From the NCBI RefSeq assembly GCF_003590095.1, contig NC_039482.1:19051657-19115656 (forward strand): a DNA stretch of 64,000 nt, written 5' to 3'. This document shows positions 11,601 through 24,239 of the stretch, one piece after another. Both the position numbers and the translations under genes were made by a program. The notes beneath the pieces were generated by a model that saw nothing but the letters and a program-made list of their open reading frames with translations, had not been told where the DNA came from and searched no databases. The stretch's first letter is position 1, and every line of letters starts with the position of its first letter. This DNA comes from Trichoplusia ni (Eukaryota > Arthropoda > Insecta > Lepidoptera > Noctuidae).

Positions 11601-13784
11601 AAGATAAAAATCAATGAATAAATCAAAATACCTACCTGTTAATATCATAAAGGTTCTAGTTACAAAAAAAACTTATTAACATTTTACACATACCATTTTA
11701 ATGATAAACCTACAGATTCCATTCGCCATCTGCATAAAATATCCAATAAAAACTGATATTCGCGATAATAATTGTACATTAGTTTGCACCTGTAATACCG
11801 TGTCAAGGCCAAAAATGCCTTAGAATCGAGAACTTGGCCTTACCACTAATCGAAGGCCTTAACGACTGAGACCTAGCTCAATGATTGATGAACATCGTTA
11901 ATGATCATCTCAGATAATTGATTTACATCTAATTCAATTTAAAGGATCGTTACAATTTTAATTCACTTTCGTGGGCCTTAATTAAGTCGATGTAAGCAAA
12001 GTTTCAAAGCCGAAGAAAAAAGTTTTTAATAGTTTCTCCAGTCACGCTTTTATAATTCTTAATTTAAAATTTAAAAAGTATCAATTATCTGCAGTAAATA
12101 GGAACGTCGAAACAAACATGGCCGCGTTCGAACATTTGAATTTAAACTTCATAAACTTTTTTTAAACAGAATTGATAAAGTGTCAGGTTAAGAGACAAAC
12201 AATATCATAAGATTAATTATGTGTCCAACTGCTACAGATACATAAATCTGTAGGAAAAGCGGAAACTCTTGTCCTACACGACAACAGCAGTAACCACTAA
12301 ATGAAGATTTAATGGCGTTTAGTTATCTTTATTTATTGCTGCGGTAACGCCGACAGGTGCTGTAAATACTTATTATCAAATGAAGTTAGTTTATCTTTTC
12401 TTTTTTTCTTTTCCTATTTTGTAACTAAACTAAATTTGTAAAATTAGAATTTTGAAAATTTTAAAGTTTCATCAATGACAGGTGACAGGTTGTTTTTTTT
12501 TATTTATAAATGTTTAGTAATGGCAAATTTTTATTCGTCCTCTTTTTTATTTTTGTACTTTTTTTGGTGTTGTCTTAGTAGTTAACGTACGAAATATAGA
12601 CAAGCACATTTACTTTGACATCATTAAACTTGCGTCGTTTGTGTGCAATGCGAATGTTGCCTGTTACAAAATTGCTAGTAATCCATTACGAGGTCATACC
12701 GCGTTCTCAATAAAGGCATTTGAGTAGATGACTGATATTTATAAGTAATAGCTTTGATGGGATTTTTATGGCGTACGACAAAATACTTTGAATTAAAATA
12801 AAACTGAAAAAATACATAATATTCAAAAAAAAAAAGAAGCAACAACTGTACTTTAACACCTTGGATACACCAAGGTGTTGTTGCCGTTAGGAGCCCTTAT
12901 ATCAATGAAAGACAGAGACATGCCAAACTTAAGTGTGCAATAACAATAAATTATAATACAGCATTCCTAACAAAACCTTTCATTCATAAATCAGTGGGCA
13001 CGCATATTGTGAATTTAATGAAGTTAATTCTTCAATGGTGGTTCCTATAAATAAACGAAAGATAATAAGAATATTCAATTTTACTATTGTGTTAAGGCAT
13101 TAGCTGGAAGTATGCCCGGTCAGACTTCATTGCATGGCTTTATATGTCTCTAAATTATTCTGAGACACTAGAATTGAAACTGGAATTGATGCGGAAGACA
13201 CATAGACAAAAGTAAACGATCTGGTTCTAACTCTGTATTAGATGTTGGGTTAGCCAGGGTCGATGGTAGACTTTTAAAATTACGTCCAGAACACTGATCA
13301 AGTACTAGATCACTGGTATTGATTAATACCGAAATCCTGAGACTCTGGCTAAGGCAAATGTAGGAGGTGTTTTAAGTCGGTGAAAATCCGAGATTCACCC
13401 CGGAAAAAAGAGCAATTTCAATAAGGAAAACCTATCAAGTGGGGTATACTTCGGGACTAGATTAGAGACATCGGGAACATCCAAAAAATTACAAATATGC
13501 ATTAAGGACGGTCAGTCGCAAGTCTGGTTGCGCAACCAAGCGACTTTTATGACAGATATAACTCATGGTGGCTGTTATATTCGCTAGTGAAGTCGTAAAT
13601 GTGATGCATGATGCATGGGACGACTTCGTAACGTGTCACTTGCACTTTTTTTGAACTTTAACCTAATAGTGATGTGCGGTGTATCTATAGATGGTGTTTC
13701 GGAGATAAATAAAGTATCGATATTATTTTGTGACCTAAACCTTTACTGGAAGGAACTAGTACTGTGATGATCTAGTCAAAGCGG

Positions 13785-13875
13785 GGTGCACGTGGTCAGA
13801 ACTCGCAAAAAATTGAGAGGTCTAGCAGAGAAGAAAGGGGAGGCCTTTGCCCAGCAGTAGGATCTAAAACAGGCT
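13785..13875 (+). mobile_element. Decayed 3' end of a LINE-type retrotransposon
   Basis: The plus strand reads GAGGCCTTTGCCCAGCAG then TAG. Translated in frame it ends EAFAQQ followed by a stop. An EAFAQQW-type C-terminus just before the 3' UTR is, as I recall it, a very common end of lepidopteran non-LTR retrotransposon proteins, and here the tryptophan codon TGG appears as TAG. Upstream residues in frame (VRTRKKLRGLAEKK) fit the basic C-terminal tail. No intact reverse transcriptase is present nearby. Recognition is from memory. Confidence 0.5.
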
Positions 13876-14801
13876 TTATAAAAGAGCCTCTACTGTTCCA
13901 TTGTTTTTTCTAACATCTTGTCTCACTTTCCCTTCACGAAAATTACCGAAAAGTCTACCTAAATCTACTTGTCCGAGGCATTACGGTCAAGCGTCAACAG
14001 TTGCATCACCTGTCTATGTGGGTCAGCAGTAACCTGTAATTTTACCGTCATTACTGGTAATAATTGTGGCCACACTTACCGCCCCATACAGTTCCGCATC
14101 TGTGAAACTTATCTGCTTAGTTCTGTTATAAATTATATTTTTTTAGATCTTGCTTCTTAGATTTTACTTTTTGATATTTTATATATCTTGGATCTAGGTA
14201 TTTTGTTCCTCTATCTCTCTCTTCACTGGCTGTGACGTTTTCCATCGGTTCTTAAATTGGAGGAAAGTGATCTATATGCTTTATTGTGAAACTAAAATAA
14301 CTGTTGTAGCAATGTTGTAAAATGATCAAAATTATTTATAATTTGTACTTCATTCTTGTACCTTCAGATTTTGGGACTCACTGATTTCTAGTATTTTCAA
14401 AACATAAAAAAAATACTTCAAGTCGTTCGCCAAAACGGGGACATCACAGCCGTAATAAAACTAGCACTCATCAAACACTCATCTCTAATTAAAAAATGAT
14501 ACTAACGCTATGCAACTATAACGCATACCAATAAAAACATATTCTATTTCCCAGAATGATAAGCAAAGAATGACGTGCACAAGACTCTATAAAATGTGTT
14601 ACATTGTAAAAGAGAAGTGATTGAGTAACAATATCATGTTGACCTTTGAACTACAGCACATGAACAGTTAAATGGCGTACGGATTCAAAGAATAGGCCTT
14701 CCATTTAATATATGCTAGCGAAATGTATTATAGCCACCTGAAACAATTCTACAATAGCTCAAATGTATAGAAATTCGATTCGGCAATTGTTTTAACACCT
14801 T

Positions 14802-15040
14802 TTTTTTTTAAGATCCCTCTCAACACTAAGTATTAAATCTTTGTTTCGCATTGTTTCACAAATATTCAAGTCACATACGCAAAGACACCTAGACTCGGAA
14901 CAACCATTCGTGGATCACACGAATACTTGTTCTACGCGGGAATCAGACCTGCGACACGTCGCGCACTGTGGATTTGGCGTGGTGACCTACAGCTCCGTTA
15001 TACATATATCGGCTATACGTCAGTTAAAATTCGTCCCTAA
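14802..15040 (-). mobile_element. Degenerate tRNA-derived SINE (family shared with 27.06 kb)
   Basis: On the minus strand a tRNA-like B box (GGTCTGATTCCCGC, decayed from GGTTCGATTCC) is followed by a body reading GTGTGATCCACGAATGGTTG and GAGTCTAGGTGTC. It ends in an A-rich tail, seen as a T run near 14802-14811 on the plus strand. The block 14853-14937 aligns at roughly 80% by eye with 27061-27143. Moth genomes carry many such elements. The upstream half is too decayed to fix an exact 5' end. Confidence 0.6.
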
Positions 15041-18000
15041 TTATCATGCTGAGTGTATGTATACTGTTATACTTGAGGGATTCGTTGTAGAGTTTCTTTA
15101 CAAAATCTGACATGAGCAAGCAAAGTCTACGCTCATATTGACTGCAATACTGCATATACCGTTAGCGTTGAACTTGAAAAATCTATATTTTATAACTTCA
15201 AACTTTAATCATTTTAAACATTAGGTATTTGAGAGTTCTATTTCCTTAGCAAAAGCTAAATCGCCTTCTAAAATCCAAGAAGAAATTCAGTTAAAAAGCT
15301 CAAAAGCTTGTTGAGAAACAAACAGCGTACGATACACGATCTCTGTCCACTAGCTCTGCAAGTTTCCCAGTATTTCTCGGTTTCTGTTTTACGTCAGAGA
15401 GCCTGAACCATTGTTTTTATTTTCACTTCAAATCTGAGTGTCGATGCACTCTTTATCATCTTGCGTGGAATACAATTTGCAAGAGCTGATGTTCCCAACG
15501 ATACGTCGTAATTGGGAGGCTGTGTTCCTGTAGTCTGTGTTTAGATGCGGCGGACAAACGCTGCGGTTTGAACGCTTTTATACCGACGTAATATGATCTA
15601 ATATTTAAAGAAAAGATAGTCCAAATGGACTGACAATTAATTGAATTGTGTAACATAACAAAGAAAACAAAATGTATGACGAAAAATTTCCTCGAATAAT
15701 TGCAAATATGGAAATTTTTATTGTCCATTCAAATCATTACGTACCTCATTACAAAGTCCATACGAGTAACTACACAAAGTGATTTCGGTTGTACACATTT
15801 AATTGATTTTTTAATTCTTAATAGTACATTAACATTGCATTTCAAATTGAACTTTGATTAATTACAATTTAGGGTTGTTTTTTCTACAAACTTTTCTTAA
15901 AATCTTTCCCACGAACTCCATCGTGTAACCAGCCTAACGTGTTCAGTCTCTAGCTGCAGCGTACTGCCTCTTATCTGCTACGTGCCTGCCTCTAACGGTA
16001 TCTAGCAACGAACCTCGGAAACGCTTTCTTGCCGAAATGAACACTGAATTTTCAGTTGCGTACTTATTCTTTTAGTTTTATTTTTGTGTCTTGATTTCTT
16101 GTTTAGTTTCCGTGGGGTTCGTTGGTTGAGACTAAATTTGCTGTAACTCTCTTAAGTCATCAACCCTTTTTAAATAATGAAGGAAAAAGCATCAACCACA
16201 ACATTTGTCTTTACATAGTTTACCACAAGCCTATACAGTACTCTCTATAGGCTAGAGAATTCGTCTCTGCACTTGTATTTGCATGAGTTTTCCATGAACC
16301 GATACAGAATAAAATCATAATATTTGTCAAAAGTTAAAGTACACATATAGGGAACGCAAGAAAATTGTACAAAGAGTCATAAAATCGTGTAATTAAACTA
16401 TAAAGCAAAGGACATCATTATAAATGCCACTTTAAATGTTGCTATAAATGCCACAAAATCTTGATAACTGTTTTAAGTATTGAAATACCAGTATTAACAC
16501 ACGCTATTAATCTTAAAACCGTTGATTACCTTATAGAGTTAATACAGAATCATAAATCTGTACGTAATTAATACGAGAACTTTAAAGTTCGTAAAGAAAC
16601 ACAATCTTTATAACTTCGGAAGTCACCGTTTAGGATATCGGTATCAACTGATAGTAATCTGAGATCTCGTGTCAAAGAAAGATAGAAGCTTTCTTAATCG
16701 TATAAATATACATACATAGGTATACCGAGTTCACCTGATACGTTTTTAGGCGATGCTCGCGATGGTATAGTCGACAAAAGTGAGTGCAAACGTTCAATTT
16801 ATAATGTGTCAGTATTTTTCAGGGACATGTACATAGGGATGCCAAGAAGCTAGTTAGACTATCCATGTTTGGTCGGACATTTTGGCAAAAAATCCAGACT
16901 CCCTTCATTTTTGAGGGTTTGAAGTAATAATAGGTACAAAAACAGTTTGTAAGATCAACCCTTTTTTATGTTCATAAATACAAATTGTTATATTTTAATG
17001 AAATACCAATAAAACGAATCGCTTTTGATGCTGACTGTACATTAGACTTGGATATGTTGAGAGGTGATGTCTTGGAAAGGTTGAAGCTGTGAAATTGGTA
17101 TAGGAAATTAAATATGTAATAGTATGGGGAACATTTGAAATTCGATCCATTTATTTTATTTAAAGAAATAAGTGTTGCCCGTGACTTACTCATATATCGA
17201 CTGTAAACGACTCAGAACGACACTTATCTAGGTAACGTTATAAAATGTCTATCCGTCTCTACATTCCACTCCACAATGAACAAAGACAGCATGATAAATA
17301 AACGCTAGACTTTACTCAGAGTTGTTCTTTAAAACAGCTATTAATATCGGTCAAATACTTTTTTTTTTAAATCGAATAATAGTCCAAACTTGCAAATAAT
17401 CTGTATCAGACAGCTTAGAATACAGTTTACGTGAGATAAAAATTGCAACAACAATTTGTGTATTCTATTTACGAATTTGTTTCCTCGGCCCAGAACGTAG
17501 AGACCAATTATCAAAAGGCCTGCCAAGAAATAAAACAAATGGTACCAACAATATGTATCAGATACCGGTCCCTTAAGATAAATGTGTTTAATATTTAAAT
17601 ATGTTAATGTAAAGGTACTATAATGATTAGAATTTTGCACAACGCCGTAACAAACGCACATAATCGACCAATCACTGTTTTATTACTAAATCTCAACGAA
17701 CACATACCTAAAACTATTTAAAATTCGAACAAACCGATAAATAAACCGATGGGCGTAATTATATAATAACCTCCCACTGATTCCAAACCCAAAATATTAA
17801 AAATGTTGTCATTTTAAAATTCGATCTAATCGCTAAAACTAATACGCAACTCGACAATTTTCTATAAACGATTACATTCTTATGACATCCGAGATATTTT
17901 TCTCAATAATTTACTGCGATTCGATTTTTTATTGAAAATTCGATTTCTTTTCTTAAACGCCAACACCATATTTTACTATCTCCCTACGTCACACAAACGA

Positions 18001-18591
18001 TTTTCGACCTTATCGAGTTTGATATCCCAATAGATTTGATTGTGTTTCCAATAAAGGCTGCCCGCAGCGCGTTCCTAAGCAAATTGTTTCTTATTCTAAT
18101 ATTTACGCATAATATATTCATGAGATTGGTCTTAACTGTCTTTAGATCGTTAAGTTGGTATTTTAACTGTTTTATAAATTCGTATATATTTGACGCTTCG
18201 ATACAAATTGTCGTATTTCGATATCGAGTAGCTATTGATTTATGGGATTATGTTAATAGCGTTAAGCATATTAACAAAATAGGCTAACATGTAATTACTA
18301 CCGACAATCATAAAGATGTGTAAAATATTGGGATAACCCGGTGTTTGCATACGGCAACAAATATCTGTGCTGTTGACAGCCACGAATATTTTACTGATGA
18401 TAAACGAAAAGGCTTCCGAATTTTGGTGTTGCTGTCAAACAAATTCTTATTTATGAAGGTTTTATACTGTAAATCAATAGAACTTAGAACCATCAAATAA
18501 AAAACCTTGATCATGTGAAATACATAAACGTGTAAAGACGAAAATTGTAAAATACTTCAACAGAAACTAAACCAGTACAATTTTCCCACAG

Positions 18592-18741
18592 GTTGCAAAT
18601 CCTTTTTCAAGAGGTCGGTGAGGAGGAATCTAACGTATTCCTGCAGAGGGAATAGGAACTGTCCCATCGACCAACACCATAGAAACCAATGCCAGTACTG
18701 CAGGCTCAGAAAATGTCTCAAAATGGGCATGAGGAGAGAAG
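18592..18741 (+). CDS. svp: seven-up, exon B: remainder of the DNA-binding domain
   Basis: This 150-bp phase 1-phase 1 exon follows the acceptor TTTTCCCACAG and precedes the donor GTGAGT. Joined to the last base of exon A it gives Gly-CKSFFKRSVRRNLTYSCRG, then the second zinc finger CPIDQHHRNQCQYCRLRKC, then LKMGMRREA. The P-box EGCKS specifies AGGTCA-type half-sites. The sequence is COUP-TF-like throughout; RLRKC in place of the commoner RLKKC is the one mild difference I note. All eight zinc-binding cysteines of the domain are present across exons A and B. Codon third positions are much less GC-rich than in exons A and C. The exon is too short to show as a long ORF, but the protein match and splice sites make it secure. 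Confidence 0.97.
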
Positions 18742-18799
18742 GTGAGTCCAAAATATCAAAAAATTACAATCATTCAAGAAAAATAGCATGATTTTATCA

Positions 18800-19009
18800 T
18801 TACCCAATGCCTGTACCATGATCCTGAATCAGTACTGCTGCCATAATGGAATCAAGACGTTCTACTTCAGGATTAGCGATAGACCTTGCCTCCACGATGG
18901 CAGCAGTGTTTCATAGTACAGGTGAAGGTCTAAATTTTGGTGAATACATACTAACAAAATTGGCAGCGTAGATAGATGTGCAACTAACAACATGCCTATA
19001 TTGAGACAT
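18800..19009 (-). pseudogene. Coding-looking minus-strand fragment with one in-frame stop
   Basis: Read on the minus strand from an ATG at 19009-19007, the frame gives a natural-looking peptide (starting MSQYRHVVSC, with ANFVSMYSPKFRPSPVL) up to a TGA at 18911-18913. The same frame continues (NTAAIVEARSIANPEVERLD, then MAAVLIQDHGTGIG) to a TAA at 18800-18802. An AT-rich random frame of about 70 codons would be expected to hold several stops, and the composition is not of the Lys/Asn/Phe-rich kind seen in translated intron. I do not recognise the protein. It may be a decayed transposon or retrocopy fragment or an unannotated antisense exon, and chance cannot be excluded. Confidence 0.3.
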
Positions 19010-21776
19010 TTCATACGCGTTTTAAACTGAAACTTTCTTTTGTTCACCGGTACTTTTTGTCAGTATGTAAGTATTAGGTGGTAAGATGTAATAATTCGCA
19101 AGTCTCTTTGATTTAGATATCCTCCCAGTGTTGTTCTACTTTGATCTGTTATTGTAGATTTTGGATTCTTATCTATTCTTTAATACCTCACATTAAGTTT
19201 TAGTTATTTTCTTCTCGTGTTTTCGTTACGTTATGTGTCAATGTTTCCTTTATATTTTAATCCTCGTCTCCTTAGTTATTCGTATCTACTTTATAACCAA
19301 TTTCATTTATTTTGCTTATGTTGTGATTTTTAAATTCCGTTACAATTACTTCAAAATTATTAATTGCTAATAAATTACATAATGCATCAATAATACTAGA
19401 ATATGCGGTCTTACTAACACAAAAAGCTCACTTTAAAGATACATTGATTGTCACAAGTGTAATTAGTGAAATCATTAATCTTGTAGAGTCATTAGTCGGT
19501 GGACTGCCCAAGGGCACTGCTCTAAGTAACTGTTGACGATCAATGTTAATATAAAGTTATGGGCCGTAATAGGTTATTATTACCATGGAATTAATATGGC
19601 CGGTTATTGTTTTAAAGACAGCAATATGATTGATGGTATTCAGGAATTTGTATGACCTCGAACCTTGCTCGAAACTGATAACAATTTAGAAACTAAAAAC
19701 AAACTTAATGATGCTAGACATTCCGAAATCGTTTTCTTTTGTTTACTCTGTATTATTTACAAATATGAATAGCCTTGTAGGGTCAAGGCTTTCGAGAAAA
19801 GAGTTGGCTTGACAAGCTATCAGTTTTATGATGTGCGACACTATAGCTTTTAATAGCCCATTGTGTACTACAATGTTAAGATGTTACGTTATGGCGTTTC
19901 TTTGACTTAAAACACACAGTGGGCAGTTTGAAATTTATGACAGCAGATTGTGTAATCAGTGAAAAATCAATGCAATATTTATTCTTTACTTAAAACTTGG
20001 GCCTAATTACGACGGAAAAAAGAAAACAAGTTTCTTAAAAAAACACGCAGGTTACACTAAACTTAACACTCTTCGTCATTTAAAACGTTTGAGACCAAAC
20101 ATTAGCATGACTGTCAAATTATTTACCCAAAAATTCGTAACGACACAGGTGCACATTTAAAAAGATAACACGCGACCGAAGTAATTTCCTTATGTCATAA
20201 AGGAAACGGTCTTGACGGAGGGCACCGAGGTTGAAGAGTTCATAACATGGACAGAACACCCGCTGTGGCGCTTAATATAACCCATATAGACCCCAATGGC
20301 ACCCGTTTGACGACCTCTTGTGATCATATTTTTGTTTCTTAATTCGTTTTTTTCTGAGCAAACTATTTCGACATTTTAACAGACACCTACTCATTCTACA
20401 ACAGCCTCATTATTGCCATCCAAAACATTTATTTTCCATACACGATCGCCAACTTCATTAGCATTGTCGGTTGTATCCACAAAAGTTTTTACGAATCCCA
20501 CCTTTGCGTCATTAAGGTTGCTTCCTTTGATAATGTAGAGGCCAAATCGTACCGGAAAGGACGCGGTAACCCGCTGCTCTCATTCAACCCTTAAGCACAG
20601 CATTAGGTCTCTCGACCCCGTCATATTTCGGGCAACAAACGATTTGTTTGCCCCCAGAACAAAAGAAAGGTGCGAACTCTAGTCCTCTTTTTATACGAGA
20701 TTAACTGTTAATAGAAAAAAGGTAAGTGTGTCCCTTTGTCGCTTTGTAATCGTCTTAGATATCAAACTGGTAGATGCGGAGATTAAAGAGATCTTTTGTA
20801 CTTTTTTTCTAATATTGTTTCACAGTTGGTAGATGTTTTGTAAAACGTTTTAGCTTTGAAAAGGTCCATTGAGAGAGAAGCTTCCACCTAATACGTTTAA
20901 TTGTGATAGAACCTGATGTAAGAGATATGTTTTTGTGTTGTCCGATCTTTGGTTTATGCAACCATTACAAATGAGTGGTCAGTTTTGCTTTTAACCTTTT
21001 TTATGAATGTTTGGTTATTTATTTTGAATTCAACATTGAGGTGAGCTTTTATCGTCATTTTGTTGTCAATATTTTTAATCTTTATTATCATCATTCTCAT
21101 TTACTTCTTCTGGTATTTTATTTGAACTTTCTCTGTGTTGTGACTTATGAATCATTTAAATTATTATTGCTGGTGCCAACTGTCAATGGGTACTATAACG
21201 GCCAATTATTATTACTATACACGTCCATTCAAACAGTCTGCGGTCATTAAATCCTGGGACATAAATAATTAATCCGTCACATTAGAATAGGGCATAAATA
21301 GTCCATTATTTCAGTACAGTTACTAGCTCTATGCGAATGCAAATGTGAAACAAAGCTTACATATGGATTGATTAATTAACGTTACTATACCGGTTTAAAA
21401 GTGCATAATGTAGGTACATGGTGTGTGCTTCGGGTTTGCCCGTCACTTGAACAATGGCCAAGCACCTTTTGTTCAGGGCGCATCAATCACCTCTCATTGT
21501 TTGCTATATCTTAATAAGTTTTTGTGTTAGGCCGGTCATTTAGAAAGATTCCGGGTCCTCCCCCAGGCTTGAATTTTAATGGGCCGCGATTTTTGCGGGA
21601 GATTGAAAAGTATCTGACAGATCTGCGGGCTGTTTTTGGAAATGATTGGCGTTGTGATAGGGTAATTGAAATTATATGCATTGTATGAATGTTGTGGAAA
21701 ATAGGAAACATTTTTTTATTCCATTTTTCTTCCAAAAAAAGGAAATTTTATTCGTCTATTATATTTGGAATATATA

Positions 21777-22238
21777 TTACACGTTTAGGTTATTAAGTTT
21801 ACTCTCTTTTAAAGTTCTTGAACCGAATGTTAAAGCCCATTCATCCAGTTGCCAACGAACAACAAATCTACCGTCTTCAACTTTTCGCTTCAAATTCGCG
21901 TCACGAACGAACTCATGCACAAATGACCACTGACCATGCACAATATGCATTGTCCCGAACATGTCAAAAACATCATCTTTACGTTCCCATGATTTTGCGA
22001 AGGGGCAAATTACTTCAATATTTTGTCCCGCACGCCTTAAACACGCCTTCCTTGACAAAGGCGTAAGGTCCTGTACCGAGGGTGTTAATTCTTCGGACAC
22101 CTGGCTATTGTCGTCCAACTGACCGTAAGGGTTTGTTTGGATTAGTCCAGTCCTAGTTTTGCAAATATTGAACCGTGAGAAATGTAACGTTTTTGCAAAA
22201 TAGACTAATGGATTGCGGTTATGATTTATGAATGAGGA
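21777..22238 (-). CDS. Unrecognised minus-strand open frame of about 150 codons (possible exon or relic)
   Basis: The frame is open from just after a TAA at 22239-22241 down to the stop at 21777, 153 sense codons. Composition is balanced, with several Trp and Cys residues and segments such as LTPLSRKACLRRAGQ, EVICPFAKSWERKDD and DGRFVVRWQLDEWAL. There is no in-frame AUG near the 5' end, so as a gene it would need an upstream exon; CTTACGGTCAG before TTG at about 22118 is a possible acceptor. By a rough stop-frequency estimate a frame this long is expected about 0.1-0.2 times by chance in this window. I cannot assign a family. It could be a nested exon, a transposon relic or chance. Confidence 0.25.
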   Translation of the reverse strand, partial: SSFINHNRNPLVYFAKTLHFSRFNICKTRTGLIQTNPYGQLDDNSQVSEELTPSVQDLTPLSRKACLRRAGQNIEVICPFAKSWERKDDVFDMFGTMHIVHGQWSFVHEFVRDANLKRKVEDGRFVVRWQLDEWALTFGSRTLKESKLNNLNV

Positions 22239-22460
22239 TTATAGGCTTGAAGACTGGAACGGATTTGTGGGATGTATCAAACGATGGGAAACCAAAAGAC
22301 GGTCTCAAACATGAATATATTAAGAAAGTAATTGATACTGGAAGTGTAGTGTTTCACTGACCAGTTACGAGCTTTCGAGTGCTTGAATGTAATCGAGATA
22401 AGACGGCACTTACAAATAACGTGTCATACGGTTTTACCCACAGATTGATCCAACTTAATC

Positions 22461-22793
22461 GTGTCAACAATCAGTACGGACGCTCCAGACCAGAATAACT
22501 CAGCACACAGCGGCTCTGTGCGTCATAGCCGAAAGATATTATCGTTTCTAGTGAGCATAATAACTGTGACATGTCTTACGACTCTTGTGCTGCGTATAAT
22601 GGCCTCTTTCTCGGAAAAACAGACTCTTGCCGACCGACATAAAGATAGCATCGTCACAGGCTTTCCCACGCGCGAAAACACCCCTAGAGCGCCCTGGACA
22701 CTGGTCAGAAGTTACAACCCAACCAAAACATTAATTATAAAACGAAGATATACCGGTTTTTGGCAAGGTTCACGACCCTTCGATACCGGCTAA
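22461..22793 (+). CDS. Unrecognised plus-strand open frame with one hydrophobic segment
   Basis: This 110-codon frame opens after a TGA just upstream and uses a GTG, not an ATG, as its first possible start. It contains one hydrophobic stretch (ILSFLVSIITVTCLTTLVL) that could span a membrane, followed by a basic, Pro/Thr-rich tail. The local sequence is more GC-rich than the intron around it. It lies head to head with the minus-strand frame ending at 22238, about 220 bp apart. No family is recognised and chance is quite possible. Confidence 0.15.
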   Translation: MSTISTDAPDQNNSAHSGSVRHSRKILSFLVSIITVTCLTTLVLRIMASFSEKQTLADRHKDSIVTGFPTRENTPRAPWTLVRSYNPTKTLIIKRRYTGFWQGSRPFDTG

Positions 22794-24239
22794 GCTAATT
22801 ATATTTCCGCACGTTTTATCACGCATTTGCATGTGAATCGGGGTACAACTACAATAGAAAACGCCACGCTAATCTCTTATAGTGAAGGTTTTTGTACGAG
22901 CAGGTATACGTTCGGGTCGCTCAATAGCTGTTAGAAACTTGATAGGTTTTCACTATAAACATTGGCTTTACAGTGTACGGTAGTGAATATTAAATTTCAC
23001 ATTGCGATGAAAGGAGATTTCATCGAGTTATTGTGCCCTTAAAATAGATAGGCACTTAAATAACACAGTCTTTATGTTTGGCTCGTGAACTTTTCCTCGT
23101 GGCCTCCACTTAGTGCGACCATTCAGAAAACGGCTCCGTTTGATGTCACGTACAACGATATACAATATGCGAGTATCGATACTAACTACACAAACACTTC
23201 GATCGATCGCCACAAACCATGAGAACGTTTGATAGACCTTTAAAATTTTAAGAAAAAATCCTTACAATTACAGATAAAACATATTGATATTAACAATATA
23301 AAAGCTAGCTCGAAGCTTTATGAAATCTAACCCATTGAATATCATCAAAAGACTATTTTCACACAAAAAAATGCCCGAGAGTCCCAACAAATTCAGGTGT
23401 ACAAAATCCATTTCGAACAAATCGTAAACTCCGAAGCGAAATGGCGTCACAAAAAGGAATCAAAGTGTAAAATCATTTGTGTCGGATTAAAAAAGGAGCT
23501 AGCGAACGAGCGTGAGATGTATACCACTATCAATCAACCGGTGATTTATATTCGTCCGTATGATGTATCGCCGAGCCTCGCCACACCAAATGGTAAAAGT
23601 ATACGATAATTAACTTTTTAAAATTTGACGGACGCCTTCATCTCGGTCAGGGAAATAAACCTTTTTATTTCGAGTAAAAAGACTAACAAGTATTATCGCC
23701 GAATGTGGCAGATTGTGAAATTCCTTCGTCTGTATTCAAAAAACCTGTTGCTTACGACAATCGCTGGTATGCGGAATGTCTATGGCTCTATGGTATCATT
23801 TCCAATGGCGCCAACAATAGGTTATTTAATTATTCATATTATGCTCATATTATAAATATTACGTAGATTCATTGCATTAATTAATTGCCGCATTTTTGTC
23901 AGGCTTGAGGTTGTGTGAAAGCTGACAATCAATGTGATAATATCTATATTGAACTGCCACAAATACAATGATGTAATCTTTAAACATAGATACGTCATTT
24001 TCCATTTATAAATGAGTAATAATATTAGCAGCAGTCATAGCACATATCTAGTTTGGTGTAGGTATTTTTGTCAGGAAAAAGATACGACTTAAAATCGATA
24101 GATACAACTACCCAGAAAAATAGAACAAAGAATACCTTCAAATCAAATTTCACTGACACCAAATTCCGAAAGAGCAATCAAAAAATTCACCATTCATCAC
24201 GATGAGCACCACATAGCCCGTCAAAATATACTACAGGGG

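Larger units (their letters stand above)
5682..18591 (+). other. svp: svp intron 1
   Basis: This roughly 12.9 kb stretch runs from the GTACGT donor after exon A to the TTTTCCCACAG acceptor of exon B. It is AT-rich with no supported gene. It contains a DR3-like nuclear-receptor half-site pair at 6296-6310, a 10-bp perfect hairpin at 12855-12879, a LINE 3'-end relic near 13.8 kb and a minus-strand SINE relic near 14.85-15.0 kb. Large introns at this position suit a developmental gene with intronic enhancers. Confidence 0.8.

Noticed and set aside
11632..11638. CTACCTG (reverse CAGGTAG, Zelda-type site)
   Set aside because: A single 7-mer is expected several times by chance in a 64 kb window.
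14841..15110. 89-codon plus-strand frame
   Set aside because: It lies across the antisense copy of a decayed SINE, including its tRNA-like head, so it is not a gene.
17341..17661. 106-codon minus-strand frame, hydrophobic
   Set aside because: Composition is that of translated AT-rich intron (Leu/Ile/Phe/Tyr/Asn/Lys), length is within chance, and no motif is seen.
18557..18751. 64-codon minus-strand frame
   Set aside because: Exact antisense of svp exon B.
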